Numbered from the stretch's first letter, positions 1-9,048 are shown. The stretch is DNA of 64,000 nucleotides from an uncultured Opitutales bacterium (GCA_944389175.1 CALXLK010000002.1:163083-227082); one strand, 5' to 3'. The notes: generated from the sequence alone by a model not told the origin. Program-made: numbers and translations.

Positions 1-1
1 G

Positions 2-391
2 CGCGAAATAAAAGTTTACCGCAGGGAAGGCGCCCTCAAAAAGGCCGCCAACATAGCGGAATCGGCGATAGAAAAAGACGGGGTAGGATACATGGTGTCG
101 ATAGTCGACTCCGTCGAGAATCCTTCCGAATTGCGCGACATGGCCGTGAATGTAATGAAGATCAGGCCCGGCGTCGTCGTGCTTGCCTGCGCGGTTGGAC
201 CGAAGGCTTCCGTGCTGGCCTCGTGCTCAAAGGAGGCCGTTGACGCGGGAGTCAAAGCAGGCGACATAATTCGGGCTTTGACGGCGCAATTGGGCGGAAA
301 GGGCGGCGGGCGCCCCGACTTTGCCCAGGGCGGCGGTTCGGCCGAGAATCTCGTTTCGGTCATAGACAAATTCAAGGCCGGGTTAAAGTAG
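2..391 (+). CDS. alaS: Alanine--tRNA ligase, C-terminal part (5' truncated by window edge)
   Basis: Only the last 129 codons are present, read in the frame that opens at base 2 and stops with TAG. The protein ends in a DHHA1-type domain: a Val-rich strand (RPGVVVLACAV), an Asp-Ala-Gly helix (DAGVKAGDIIRALTAQ) and a glycine-rich stretch GGKGGGRPDFAQGG. That GGG(R)xxxAQGG motif is the signature of the C-terminal oligomerisation/C-Ala domain of alanyl-tRNA synthetase, the cytoplasmic enzyme that charges tRNA-Ala. The catalytic and editing domains lie outside the window. The stop is 7 bases before the smc start, so the two genes are probably co-transcribed. The family assignment is secure from this motif; other DHHA1 proteins (nanoRNases) lack the same ending. 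Confidence 0.9.
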   Translation, partial: REIKVYRREGALKKAANIAESAIEKDGVGYMVSIVDSVENPSELRDMAVNVMKIRPGVVVLACAVGPKASVLASCSKEAVDAGVKAGDIIRALTAQLGGKGGGRPDFAQGGGSAENLVSVIDKFKAGLK

Positions 392-398
392 GCGCAGA

Positions 399-3300
399 AT
401 GTATTTACGGCAGGTCACCATCAACGGATTTAAAAGCTTTGCAGACAAGACGCAACTGTCTCTGACAAAGGGCATCACTTGCATAGTCGGGCCAAACGGC
501 TGCGGCAAGAGCAATATAGTCGATGCAATCCGCTGGGTGCTTGGCGAGCAGAGCGCGAAGGCGCTCCGCGGCGGGAAAATGCAGGACGTCATATTTCAGG
601 GCACCGAGACGCGCAAGCCGCTTCAATTCTGCGAAGTTTCGCTTCTTTTTTCGGAATGCGAGGACCAGCTGGGGACGTCTTTCCACGAGGTTGAAATAAC
701 CCGCCGCGCCTCGCGCGACGGCGGCAGCGATTATTTTATCAACGGCAAGCTTTCGCGCCTGAAAAATATCCAGGAGCTTTTCATGGATACCGGCATCGGC
801 CGCGTGTCGTACTCGTTTATGGTGCAGGGGCAGATAGACCAGATATTGTCGTCAAACCCCGGCGAAAGGCGCTCGATTTTTGAGGAGGCGGCAGGCATAA
901 CGAAGTACAAGGCCCAGCGCAGGGAGGCGCTCAACAAGCTCGCCCTTGTCGAGCAAAACTTGGCGCGCGCAACCGACAGGCTCGAAGAGCTCTCGCGCCA
1001 GATAGAGTCGCTTAAGCGCCAAGCCGGCAAAGCGCTGCGCTATAAGCGGCTCTCGTTTCGCCTCAAGCATTTGGATTTGGCGATAAACGCCAAGGCCTAC
1101 GCGGACAAGTCTGCCGAGTATGCAAGGCATGCCGCCGACTTGCGCGGGGCGTCTGACGAATTGGTCAGGATATCCCAAAAGATAGCCGATGGAGAGGAAA
1201 GGCTGGCCCGGGAGCGCGCGGTTAGGTTCGACCTTCAAGTGGAGCTTGAGAGGATGAGGCAGGCGGCTGCCGAGATACGTTCCCAGAAGGAACAGGCCCA
1301 GCACAACAGCGAATTTGCCGCCGTGCGCAAGAAGGATTTGCTTGAGCGCGCCCGCCAGATTTCAGAGGAAATACAATCTTTGCGCCAACAGGCGCAGATA
1401 CTCGAGGGCAAGGCCAAGGGAGATGCGGAAGTTAAGCAGCTTCAGCTTGACATGGTCAGCCAGGACGACGAGGAGTTCAGAAGCCGCAGCGCCGAATTGG
1501 CCGAGACTGAGAATGAGCTTAAGGCCGCAGAGGGGTTGCTGTCGCAGGCCAGGGGAGACGTTTTAATGCTTGAAAGCGCGGTTGCGCGGCTGAGGGCCAA
1601 CTGTACGACTCTCGAGGTCGATTTGAAATCCTACCAGGTGCGCCACGGGGCTTTAAGCGATGCAGTTTTTCAGTTAAAGGAAGAGAGCGCGGCGCTTGAG
1701 CGGAGAACTGCCGAGCTCGAAGAGGCCTACGAGAACGCCAATGAGCGCCTTGCCAATGCCGACGCCGACATGGTGCAGGCCAAGGAGCGCTCCCAGCAGC
1801 TGAGAACCCAATACAGAGACAGGCAGATTGACATACAGAATCTGGATAGGCAACTTGCCTCGAAGAGCGCAAGCCTTAGCATATTAAACGACCTGCAGGC
1901 GCGAATGGAGGGCTTTTCCGAGGGCGTTAAGGCCATAATGCGGGGGGCTGCCGCAGATTTGGTATCGCCCCAGTCGGTGATGGTTATCAGTCAGAATGTT
2001 GAAATACAACCTGAATGGACGCGCGCGTTTGAGGCCATGCTTGGTTCAGCGGTCGACGCGGTGGCCGTTGAAGACTCGTCAAAGCTCTTCCAAATACTCG
2101 ATCTTTTGCGCGCCCGCAATCTCGGGAATGCCTGTCTTGTTTCGGGGCGGGTTTCGGCAGGTGCCGAGCGCGTTGATTTGCCCGACGGAGTATTCGAGGC
2201 TCGCGACATTGTAAAGCCCTCTAACGAAAAGGTAGCGCCTTTCGTCGAAAACATAACGCGCGGTTGTTATTTTTGCCGCGATATTTCCGCTTTTGCGCGT
2301 TTTGCCGCCGAGCGCGAAAGTTTCAAATATTGGCTTGCCGTTGACGAGGGCGGCACGATGCTTGACTGGCGCGGCATGATGTACGTATCGGCTTCGGAGT
2401 CCGACAGAGACACCGAAAGCAGTTTTATACTTCGCTCGCGCGAGATAAAGAGGCTGCAGGATGAAATTCCGTGCGATAACGAGGCGCTGACGGAGCTCAA
2501 TGAAGACGCCATGAGAATCCAATCGCAGCTCGACGCGGCCGAGGCCGATATAGAAAGCTGCCGAGGCGTTTCCGTTGAGATAAAGCGCGAAATATCTTCC
2601 ATGCGCGCCCAGATAGACGCCGCGCGTTCGGCGTACGAGCAGAAAGCCCGCGACATAGAAAGTAAAAATCTGGCCTTGCAGGAGATGGAAAAATCGCGTT
2701 TTGAGGCGCAGGATAGGCTCGAGTCGGCCTCCCGCGAGCTTGCGCAGGCCCAGGAGAAGATAGACCAGGCCAAGCGGCTTTCCGAGGAGAAGGAAGGCCA
2801 GATTGCGCGTTTGCGCAGCGAGAAAGACCAAAAGTACGCGGCTGTTTCGGAGACGCGCCTGCAGCTTGCCGAAAAGAGATCGAGGCTTGAAAGTCTCGAG
2901 CGTGGCCTGGGGGCAATTAAGAGCCAACTTGAGGAAATATCCGGATCTATTTTGAAGAAGGAGGCCGAATTGGAGGGAGTCGGCCGGCAGTCTGCCAATC
3001 TCGATTCCGAGACGGAGTCTGAAAAGCGCCGAGCCGAAGAGCTTTCGCTGACGCTCCAGGCCGCCATATCGGCCATAGCCGGGCAAAACGAGAAGGTTGC
3101 CGGCATGGAGAGCCAGATTTCGGAATTTGAGGGAGAGCTATCAGCCGACCGTCAGCGGCAAATGGTTTGCAATTCGCGCAAGAACGAGATTGAGGTATCG
3201 ATGACGAAGTTAAAGGCAGGCATCGACTACATTGCCGACCGCATGCTTGCCGACTACGACACCCCGATTGCGGAAGTCGACTGGAAACTTCAGATATGGA

Positions 3301-4109
3301 AATCCGACGAGGAATTTCAGACGAAGGTCAAGCTAGACGAACTTGAAGACTCCGATTTTTCCGCCGTGCCCAAGCGCCAGCGCGGCGACCCCACCGAGGC
3401 GGACTTGGCGGCTATGGACAGCCTCGATTTTGCCGAGATAGGCGAGGAGGTTCGCCAGCTGCGCGAGCGCATAAGCGCGATGGGCGCGGTGAATCTCGTC
3501 GCCATAGAGGAGTACGCCGAACTCAAGCAGCGCTACGATTTTCTCAAGGGGCAAACCGACGACTTATGGCAGTCGAAGAACGCCTTGATAGCCGATATCG
3601 ACGAAATTAACGCGACCTCGCAAAAACTTTTCTCCGATACTTTCGAGCAGATAAAAAAGAATTTTGAGTTTACCTTCCACAAGATATTTGGCGGTGGTAC
3701 GGCCGACTTGAAGCTTGTCGAGAGCCAGGACGTTTTGGATAGCGGTATAGAAATCATAGCGAGGCCCCCCGGCACGGTATTAAAGAGCCTATCGCTTCTT
3801 TCCGGCGGGCAGCGCACGATGACGGCCGTATCGTTGCTGTTTGCCATATACATGGTAAAGCCCTCGCCGTTTTGCGTGCTCGACGAGCTCGACGCGCCAC
3901 TGGACGATGCAAACATAGGCCGCTATACCGATATACTCAAAGACTTTATCAAGTATTCTCAGTTTCTAGTTATCACCCACAACAAGCGCACAATGTCTGC
4001 TGCGGGCACCATATACGGGGTAACAATGCAGGAGCGCGGCGTTACCACGCTTATTTCAATGCGCTTTAACGGGGAAGAGAAGGCCCCGGAATCGGAGGCA
4101 GGCAAGTAA
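399..4109 (+). CDS. smc: Chromosome segregation ATPase SMC
   Basis: A 1236-residue protein, slightly longer than usual for bacterial SMC (about 1150-1200). The N-terminal head carries Walker A GPNGCGKSN (residues 31-39) and a Q-loop region. Two long charged coiled coils (about 170-500 and 690-1020) flank a hinge (about 515-690) that is glycine-poor and non-coiled. The C-terminal head has the ABC signature LSGGQRTMTA (about residue 1133) and Walker B FCVLDELDAPLDD (about 1158). SMC homodimers with ScpA and ScpB compact and segregate the chromosome; scpA and scpB are not in this window. The ATG at 399 begins the canonical MYLRQVTINGFKSFADK head. The gene follows alaS and ends at a strong terminator. 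Confidence 0.97.
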   Translation: MYLRQVTINGFKSFADKTQLSLTKGITCIVGPNGCGKSNIVDAIRWVLGEQSAKALRGGKMQDVIFQGTETRKPLQFCEVSLLFSECEDQLGTSFHEVEITRRASRDGGSDYFINGKLSRLKNIQELFMDTGIGRVSYSFMVQGQIDQILSSNPGERRSIFEEAAGITKYKAQRREALNKLALVEQNLARATDRLEELSRQIESLKRQAGKALRYKRLSFRLKHLDLAINAKAYADKSAEYARHAADLRGASDELVRISQKIADGEERLARERAVRFDLQVELERMRQAAAEIRSQKEQAQHNSEFAAVRKKDLLERARQISEEIQSLRQQAQILEGKAKGDAEVKQLQLDMVSQDDEEFRSRSAELAETENELKAAEGLLSQARGDVLMLESAVARLRANCTTLEVDLKSYQVRHGALSDAVFQLKEESAALERRTAELEEAYENANERLANADADMVQAKERSQQLRTQYRDRQIDIQNLDRQLASKSASLSILNDLQARMEGFSEGVKAIMRGAAADLVSPQSVMVISQNVEIQPEWTRAFEAMLGSAVDAVAVEDSSKLFQILDLLRARNLGNACLVSGRVSAGAERVDLPDGVFEARDIVKPSNEKVAPFVENITRGCYFCRDISAFARFAAERESFKYWLAVDEGGTMLDWRGMMYVSASESDRDTESSFILRSREIKRLQDEIPCDNEALTELNEDAMRIQSQLDAAEADIESCRGVSVEIKREISSMRAQIDAARSAYEQKARDIESKNLALQEMEKSRFEAQDRLESASRELAQAQEKIDQAKRLSEEKEGQIARLRSEKDQKYAAVSETRLQLAEKRSRLESLERGLGAIKSQLEEISGSILKKEAELEGVGRQSANLDSETESEKRRAEELSLTLQAAISAIAGQNEKVAGMESQISEFEGELSADRQRQMVCNSRKNEIEVSMTKLKAGIDYIADRMLADYDTPIAEVDWKLQIWKSDEEFQTKVKLDELEDSDFSAVPKRQRGDPTEADLAAMDSLDFAEIGEEVRQLRERISAMGAVNLVAIEEYAELKQRYDFLKGQTDDLWQSKNALIADIDEINATSQKLFSDTFEQIKKNFEFTFHKIFGGGTADLKLVESQDVLDSGIEIIARPPGTVLKSLSLLSGGQRTMTAVSLLFAIYMVKPSPFCVLDELDAPLDDANIGRYTDILKDFIKYSQFLVITHNKRTMSAAGTIYGVTMQERGVTTLISMRFNGEEKAPESEAGK

Positions 4110-4232
4110 CACGCCGCCGGCCGGGAAAAAGTTTCGGAATTACGTACGGGGGCGGCGCCGCAGCCCATATTTTTTATTGCCGAAGTCTATCGGCATTGCT
4201 TTCGAAGGCCAAATGCAATTTTTTAATGCAAC

Positions 4233-4263
4233 AAAAACCCGCATCTTAGCGATGCGGGTTTTT
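4233..4263. terminator. Bidirectional intrinsic terminator between smc and the GH13 gene
   Basis: A perfect 13-bp stem (AAAAACCCGCATC / GATGCGGGTTTTT) with a 5-nt loop. It has A runs on one side and T runs on the other, so it can stop transcription of smc (+) and of the convergent GH13 gene (-). Confidence 0.9.
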
Positions 4264-4284
4264 GTGTGGCGAGTGAAATAGATG

Positions 4285-5775
4285 TTACTTTAACTGCAGA
4301 ATTGCGTAGCCGAAAGGCTCGAGCTTTGCAAATGTTTTGCCGTCTTTCGACTCTATCGCCGCGCCGCTTGATAGCATTGTCTTTGCCCCCTGCGTATCGA
4401 GGCTCGTTTCAAAGCTTACCTTGGCGTTTTTGGCATTTACAAATATGGCGATGTTTTGCTTGCCGCATGTGCGCATAAACGCAATCACCGATTCCGGAGC
4501 GGAGGTTTCCAGCCATTTGGTCTGGCCGTTCCAAAGCGCCTCATTTTCCATTCTCAGGCTCGAAAGCTTCTTAAGCAGAGCCATTCTCCTCTTGCCCTGT
4601 TCTGTATTCAAGTTCTCCCAGCCTATTTCCAGCCTGCCGTGTTTGGGCGAGGAAAACATGGAGAGATACGAATCGTCGGCAAATTCGTTTCCGCAAAAGA
4701 TCATGGGAATGCCGTCCATTGTGTAGTTTATTACCATGACGGCGTCCATGCCCTTGTGGGTAAAGATGGTTTCATAGCGCTTGCCATGCTTGTAACAGCC
4801 GTCGCTTGCGGTATCGTGGTTGTCCAAGTCGCGCAACAGCCTGGCGCCAGTCGGGTATTTGCTTGAATCATTTTCCCATGCTTGGCGCGCGTCGGTCGCG
4901 GAAGCCTTTCCTGAAAAAACGCGCATGAGAGCCTGGTGCCATTTGAATCCGTATTGGGCGTCGTAGGTCGATATTTGCGCTGTATCGCGGTCGCTTTCGG
5001 CAAGCATCATAATTCCCGGCTTTATTTTGCGAACCCGCTTCGCGGCTTCATCCAGAAAATCTGTGGGAACATACGCTTCGGCATCGATTCGGTAGCCGTC
5101 GACATCAAATCTTTTCACAAAATATTCCATGTTCTCATACAGATACTCGCGCAGCTTCGGGTTTTTGAAGTTTAGTTCGGGGAAAGACCACGCGCCCTTC
5201 TTCACGTTGCCGTCCTTGTCGAGGACTACCATGTTCTTGTCCTTCTTTATAAGCGTAGCGTTCGGGCCGCAGTGGTAGTAGACTAGGTCGAGAATCACGC
5301 GCATGCCAAGCTTGTGCGCATCGTCGACAAAGTTCTTGAGATCGGCGTCAGTCCCGTAGTCGGGCTCTATCTTGAAATAGTCCTTCAGCCTGTACGGGTT
5401 CTTCGGGTTGTTAAGATTGGAGGCTTTCTGCCTTTTGCTCCAAAAGGCTTTGTCGGTGCCGTCGTCTATCTCGACAATCGGGCACAGATAGACAATGTTT
5501 ACCCCGGTGCTCTTGATGTGCGGCAGCATTTGCCTGGCCCTGTCGAGAGTGCCCTCGTGCGTAAATACGGGCAGCAATATCTGGTAAATAATGGCCTTCT
5601 TGTTCTCGTCGGTCGTCGCCTTTGCAACGGGCTTGCTTGCAACGGGCTTGCCCGTCTGTTGCGCCGTTTGGCTAGCCTGCGCCTTAGGCGCGCCGGCCTG
5701 GGCGCCGGTGCACGAGGCGCCAAAAAAAGCCGCGGATAAAATCGCCGCTAAAAATATCGATGTACGTTTATGCAT
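4285..5775 (-). CDS. Secreted alpha-amylase-family glycoside hydrolase (GH13), probable lipoprotein
   Basis: 496 residues starting at the ATG at 5775, chosen because AGGAGG lies 4-5 bases upstream; an upstream ATG at 5805 in the same frame lacks such a site. The N-terminus MHKRTSIFLAAILSAAFFGASC is a signal peptide with Cys22 as a possible lipidation site, although the lipobox is imperfect (Gly at -3). A Ala/Gln/Lys-rich linker follows (23-57). The GH13 barrel has region I DLVYYHCGPN (163-172), nucleophile Asp231 (GYRIDAEA), acid/base Glu260 (MLAESD) and Asp321 (DNHD), so the catalytic triad is intact. It should act on alpha-glucans outside the cytoplasm. It is monocistronic, with its own candidate promoter and an upstream palindrome. 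Exact specificity (amylase, cyclomaltodextrinase and others) cannot be read from sequence. Confidence 0.88.
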   Translation of the reverse strand: MHKRTSIFLAAILSAAFFGASCTGAQAGAPKAQASQTAQQTGKPVASKPVAKATTDENKKAIIYQILLPVFTHEGTLDRARQMLPHIKSTGVNIVYLCPIVEIDDGTDKAFWSKRQKASNLNNPKNPYRLKDYFKIEPDYGTDADLKNFVDDAHKLGMRVILDLVYYHCGPNATLIKKDKNMVVLDKDGNVKKGAWSFPELNFKNPKLREYLYENMEYFVKRFDVDGYRIDAEAYVPTDFLDEAAKRVRKIKPGIMMLAESDRDTAQISTYDAQYGFKWHQALMRVFSGKASATDARQAWENDSSKYPTGARLLRDLDNHDTASDGCYKHGKRYETIFTHKGMDAVMVINYTMDGIPMIFCGNEFADDSYLSMFSSPKHGRLEIGWENLNTEQGKRRMALLKKLSSLRMENEALWNGQTKWLETSAPESVIAFMRTCGKQNIAIFVNAKNAKVSFETSLDTQGAKTMLSSGAAIESKDGKTFAKLEPFGYAILQLK

Positions 5776-5834
5776 TTTTCCTCCTGTTTTAAGTTCGTCA
5801 GTCATAGCTGGTGGTGGCGTTTACTGGTGGGAAT

Positions 5835-5863
5835 ATTCTTTTGTTTGCTTATATATAAGTCAA
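5835..5863 (-). promoter_or_regulatory. Candidate promoter of the GH13 gene
   Basis: On the minus strand TTGACT (5863-5858) is followed after 17 bases by AAGAAT (5840-5835), a 4/6 match to the -10 consensus. It lies about 60 bases upstream of the GH13 ATG. The match is by eye only. Confidence 0.45.
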
Positions 5864-5896
5864 GGGTATTGAAAAGTCATATTAAGGCATATTTTG

Positions 5897-5919
5897 TTAA
5901 CAGTTAACCTAACTGTTAA
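5897..5919. promoter_or_regulatory. Operator-like inverted repeat upstream of the GH13 gene
   Basis: TTAACAGTT, 5-base spacer, AACTGTTAA: a perfect 9-bp inverted repeat lying 34 bases upstream of the candidate -35 box. Size and placement fit an activator site for a dimeric regulator. No regulator gene is adjacent. Confidence 0.5.
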
Positions 5920-6320
5920 GATCTCCCCGGATATCGAATTATCATTTTGTTGCAGTATCATGTTCGGTCTAAGCCAAATTTTAAAACTAACCCTATGACA
6001 AACCAATTCCGAATATGTATTGTTCTATAATAACGCTTTAATTGCGCTTAATATCCCGATGCTCGCAAAATCCAGACGATTTTTTTGCTGAAATTTTTGC
6101 GGCATGCTTCACATGTTTTGGGCAGACACGAAATAAACAAAGGGCTTTTTGACATTCCAAGTTACATTGTAAATATTCCTATTCTTGCGAGCCCAAATGT
6201 GGCAATTCTATAAGAATGGGCATATGGAATTTTTCTATTAGAATATTGATTCTCTCTTTGAAGAAATCAGGCGCAGTGAAAATTTTTCGCCTAAGAAGTT
6301 GCGCGTAAAAAATTCATAGT
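5920..6320. other. Intergenic region with no recognised gene
   Basis: AT-rich sequence between the amylase operator and the end of the recO-like gene. I see no ORF with coding character, no tRNA and no strong hairpin apart from the terminator at its right edge. Confidence 0.6.
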
Positions 6321-6352
6321 AAAAATTCTTTGCCGTTTCCAAAAGGGCAAAG
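6321..6352 (-). terminator. Intrinsic terminator of the recR-to-recO operon
   Basis: Read on the minus strand: CTTTGCC, 11-base loop, GGCAAAG, then AATTTTT. It lies 23 bases past the recO-like stop codon. Confidence 0.7.
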
Positions 6353-6374
6353 TCTCGAGATTTTTTACGTATTG

Positions 6375-6992
6375 CTACAATACAATATCCGTATTTTCCA
6401 ACGTCCAGCGGGTCAGCATATCGAGGAGGCGGCGGGCTTCTTCAAGCAGCCCGCCGAGCTCGGCAGACGGAGTTTTTAGCATATGGCAAAAGCCGTTTCT
6501 GTCGGAAGGGGATAGCCTGCGAAAAAAGTCCTCCCTAACGGGATATCCCTGGGCCTTTGCCAAAAGATAGATGAATTTTAGCCTTACGGCGTCCAGGTTT
6601 CGGCTTGAAGCTATGCTGTCGAGCGCTTTTGATACAAAGTCGAACATAGCGGCCGTTTCGCCCATGTCGGTGCCGTTTGACTTTACTATGCCGGCTATCT
6701 GGCTTGCTGTCTTGAGCTTTTCGTACGAAGTCGATATGTCGCGCCTGGATTTTACGCTGTCAAATTCGGAAATAAAAAATACGGGGGCGGTTTCCTCGGC
6801 CATCGTAGGCATTTGCGCCAAAGCAGATATCTCTTCAAACAAGTCGGGGGCAATCGACGTCTTCTTTGCCGACATCTTTTTAAACAAGAACACCAACCCG
6901 CGCTCGCGCGAGAGCGCGCTAAGCATGAGCGCATTGTTTGCGCGCGGCTCCCTGTCGAGAATGAGGGCGGATATTTCGCATTGCCGGGGCAA
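6375..6992 (-). CDS. recO: RecO-like DNA repair protein (short)
   Basis: 205 residues from a TTG start at 6992, which lies 1 base after the stop of the preceding gene, with GGAG about 10 bases upstream. The N-terminus (ALILDREPRANNALMLSALSR) resembles the RecO OB-fold opening, in which a basic residue and an acidic/Asn-Ala stretch precede a Leu-Leu-Thr-Arg segment. The C-terminal helix (RLKFIYLLAKAQGYPVRED) resembles the RecO segment 'RFELRLLxxLGYxP'. RecO loads RecA with RecF/RecR in gap repair. The protein is shorter than typical RecO (about 240) and the zinc cysteines seen in some members are absent. The presence of recR at the other end of the same operon supports the call. Alternative: an unrelated hypothetical protein. 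Confidence 0.55.
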   Translation of the reverse strand: MPRQCEISALILDREPRANNALMLSALSRERGLVFLFKKMSAKKTSIAPDLFEEISALAQMPTMAEETAPVFFISEFDSVKSRRDISTSYEKLKTASQIAGIVKSNGTDMGETAAMFDFVSKALDSIASSRNLDAVRLKFIYLLAKAQGYPVREDFFRRLSPSDRNGFCHMLKTPSAELGGLLEEARRLLDMLTRWTLENTDIVL

Positions 6993-6993
6993 T

Positions 6994-7635
6994 CTATTTC
7001 TTCTCCGTAAGTTCCGGGTTTACCGCGCCGCCGGAAATTATGAATTTCATGGCTTCCCCGACGCTCATCTTAAGAATTCTTATTTCCGATTCCGGCAGTA
7101 TCAACAGAAATCCCCCCGTGGGATTGGGCGTAGTGGGCACAAACACATTGTACATCTTTTCGTCCTTAAGCGGCGCAACTTCGCCCGTTGCTTCGCTCGT
7201 CAAAAAGCCAACCGAATAGCAGCCTTTGCGCGGATACTCCACCAGCACGGCCTTTTGAAATACTGCCTTGTTCTGCTTCGAAAAGGTGTCGACAATCTGC
7301 TTGACGGTCTTGTAGACCTTGCCCATGAACGGAATCTTGTTTATGAGCTGCTCTGAAATGCTGATCATCATTTTTGCCACGAAAAAGTGCGACAATAACC
7401 CGAGCACCGCCACGAGTAAAATAACTATAACCGTCGAAAACGTATCTACGGCGATTCCGCCGAATCCGGAAGCGGGCAATGTCTTGTCGAAATACTCCAT
7501 TATCGGAACAAGCACGAACTTCGACATCGGCGCGCCTATGTTCTGAATTAGGAAAAGCATCACAAACACCGTGACGGCTATCGGAAGCGTTATGAACAGT
7601 CCGGTAAAAAAATAGTTGCCCAGTTTCTTAATCAT
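6994..7635 (-). CDS. DUF502 family integral membrane protein
   Basis: 213 residues when started at the ATG at 7635 (MIKKLGNYFFTGLF), which overlaps the ybeY stop by 8 bases; a TTG at 7680 would add 15 residues but has no better start signal. Two transmembrane segments are visible, about residues 8-32 (GLFITLPIAVTVFVMLFLI) and about 55-80 (STVIVILLVAVLGLLSHFF). A conserved soluble C-terminal part follows, with FVPTTPNPTGGFLLILPES, which is the DUF502 hallmark. The family is widespread and of unknown biochemical function. Translation is probably coupled to ybeY upstream, and recO starts 1 base after its stop. Confidence 0.85.
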   Translation of the reverse strand: MIKKLGNYFFTGLFITLPIAVTVFVMLFLIQNIGAPMSKFVLVPIMEYFDKTLPASGFGGIAVDTFSTVIVILLVAVLGLLSHFFVAKMMISISEQLINKIPFMGKVYKTVKQIVDTFSKQNKAVFQKAVLVEYPRKGCYSVGFLTSEATGEVAPLKDEKMYNVFVPTTPNPTGGFLLILPESEIRILKMSVGEAMKFIISGGAVNPELTEKK

Positions 7636-8095
7636 CGAATTTAAATATCGGTGTTTTAAAATGTTTGTCAAGAATTGCAAGCGCCATTGATTCGGCGTGC
7701 CGCATTATTAGGGCGTCGGATTCAAGAATGTCGTCGACGCCGGCAAGGTGCAGGTAGCCGTGGGCAAAGTAAAGGCTCAGCTCCCTGGAGGCGGTGTTTG
7801 AAAAACGGGGCGCGTTCAACTTGGCCGTGTCGGCGGAGGCGCATACTTCGCCGGCATCGTCAGGGTCTTGCGGATCCCCCTCAAAGGTTATTACGTCGGT
7901 CGCTCCGGGCTTGCCCATGAAGTCCTCATGAATCTTGGCAATTTGGGCATCGTCCATTACCACGAGGGAAAGCGTGCCCTCGGGCGCCCTGTATTCGGGC
8001 GGCATTTCTGCATCCAGATACTTTATAAACCTGCGCAGTTTCTCCCTGTCGACTTTTACGCCCATGTGCAGATTGGTTATGTCAACGCCTCTCAT
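7628..8095 (-). CDS. ybeY: Endoribonuclease YbeY (rRNA maturation factor)
   Basis: 155 residues. The family signature for zinc binding, HGxLHLxGxDH, appears as HGYLHLAGVDD at 112-122: His112 and His116 are kept, but the third metal-ligand His is Asp122. The conserved segment TDVITF (67-71 region) is present. YbeY is a single-strand endoribonuclease needed for 16S rRNA 3'-end maturation and ribosome quality control. The ATG at 8095 overlaps the upstream gene's TGA in an ATGA junction. Asp can replace His as a zinc ligand, so activity is not ruled out. The second strand region is rich in acidic residues (DPQDPDD), which is longer than in E. coli YbeY. Confidence 0.88.
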   Translation of the reverse strand: MRGVDITNLHMGVKVDREKLRRFIKYLDAEMPPEYRAPEGTLSLVVMDDAQIAKIHEDFMGKPGATDVITFEGDPQDPDDAGEVCASADTAKLNAPRFSNTASRELSLYFAHGYLHLAGVDDILESDALIMRHAESMALAILDKHFKTPIFKFDD

Positions 8096-9048
8096 GAAAG
8101 CAAATCCTCGAAAAATTTGAGCGAATCGGCGGCCTTTGCGCCGGTTACTTTTCCGCTTAATTCCAGCGTGAATATGTGCTTTTGGGGATCGAAATATTTT
8201 CTTAGCGCGCGAAAATCTATGCAGCCGTCGCCTAGGCCGATGTGGTCGTGGGCGTCGGCGTCGCAGTCGTGAATGTGCCAGCCGCCTATGTATTCGAGCG
8301 TGTCTTCTATAAGCCTTTGCTGCTGGTAAAGATGCTCAAGCTCCTTAATCTTGGAATGCCCCACGTCGTGCCAGGCCTTTACGCACGCTATGGCGCCTAT
8401 TTCATTAAAGAGTTCTTTGAAAGTCCAGTCAAGCGGCAGCTCCGTTCTCCCTTCGCGGTTTTCTATCCCTATGTAAAGGCCGCGCTCGACGCAGAAATCC
8501 GATATTTCTTCGAGATTTTTCGCCAGAAATTTATAGTCTTTTGCCATGGCCCGCTCCGCGGTTTTTGCGCGGAATTTTTCGACATCTTTTTGAAATTGCG
8601 GAGTGGGTTGAAACTGCGATATCGGTGCCCCGTCGAGATATTTTCCCAACTTGCGCCCGGGATTAAAAAACAATTGCGACAGCGCGCCGCTATGGGCGAC
8701 CACGGCGCGCGCGCCAAGCTGGCCGGCAAGCTCGACGGTATTGCGCGTATAGCGCTGCCACTGGCTCGATTCCCCCGCATTTTTCGTCGATGGAGAAAAC
8801 AAGTTTGGCGTAGGCCCCAAGGCATATACGGGCACCGGGCAGAAATTGTGCAGGGAGCATATCTTAACCACGCCATCGCCAACCGCCTTTACTATCCCGT
8901 CTATTAGCGTCACAGGAAGCGAATGCCCGAGTTCGACGTATTTATAGCCCAATTCTCTCGCCTTTGCCATCATGGCGTAGCCGTCGTCGGGGCAACGGCG
9001 CTGCAGAAAACTTGTAGATATGGAAATTATTGGCGTTATCTGGTCCAT
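8092..9048 (-). CDS. Sugar phosphate isomerase/epimerase family TIM-barrel protein
   Basis: 318 residues of the xylose-isomerase-like (AP endonuclease 2) fold. Likely metal ligands sit at the ends of barrel strands: Glu in GIENREGR, Asp/His in WHDVGHSK, His/Asp in HIHDCDADAHDHIGLGDG and Glu in FTLELSG. No signal peptide is present, so it is cytoplasmic. The start at 9048 lies inside the end of holB (13-base overlap) and the stop overlaps ybeY by 4 bases. Family members isomerise or epimerise sugars, inosose or hydroxypyruvate; the substrate here cannot be stated. Its housekeeping neighbours do not help to assign it. Confidence 0.8.
   Translation of the reverse strand: MDQITPIISISTSFLQRRCPDDGYAMMAKARELGYKYVELGHSLPVTLIDGIVKAVGDGVVKICSLHNFCPVPVYALGPTPNLFSPSTKNAGESSQWQRYTRNTVELAGQLGARAVVAHSGALSQLFFNPGRKLGKYLDGAPISQFQPTPQFQKDVEKFRAKTAERAMAKDYKFLAKNLEEISDFCVERGLYIGIENREGRTELPLDWTFKELFNEIGAIACVKAWHDVGHSKIKELEHLYQQQRLIEDTLEYIGGWHIHDCDADAHDHIGLGDGCIDFRALRKYFDPQKHIFTLELSGKVTGAKAADSLKFFEDLLS

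Noticed and set aside
2079..3106. Two long minus-strand frames antisense to smc
   Set aside because: Translations are low-complexity (Ser/Arg/Leu-rich), arising from the coiled-coil codons of smc.
4233..4263. Inverted repeat as an insertion-sequence end
   Set aside because: It is unique, sits between convergent genes and has flanking A/T runs, so it is a terminator.
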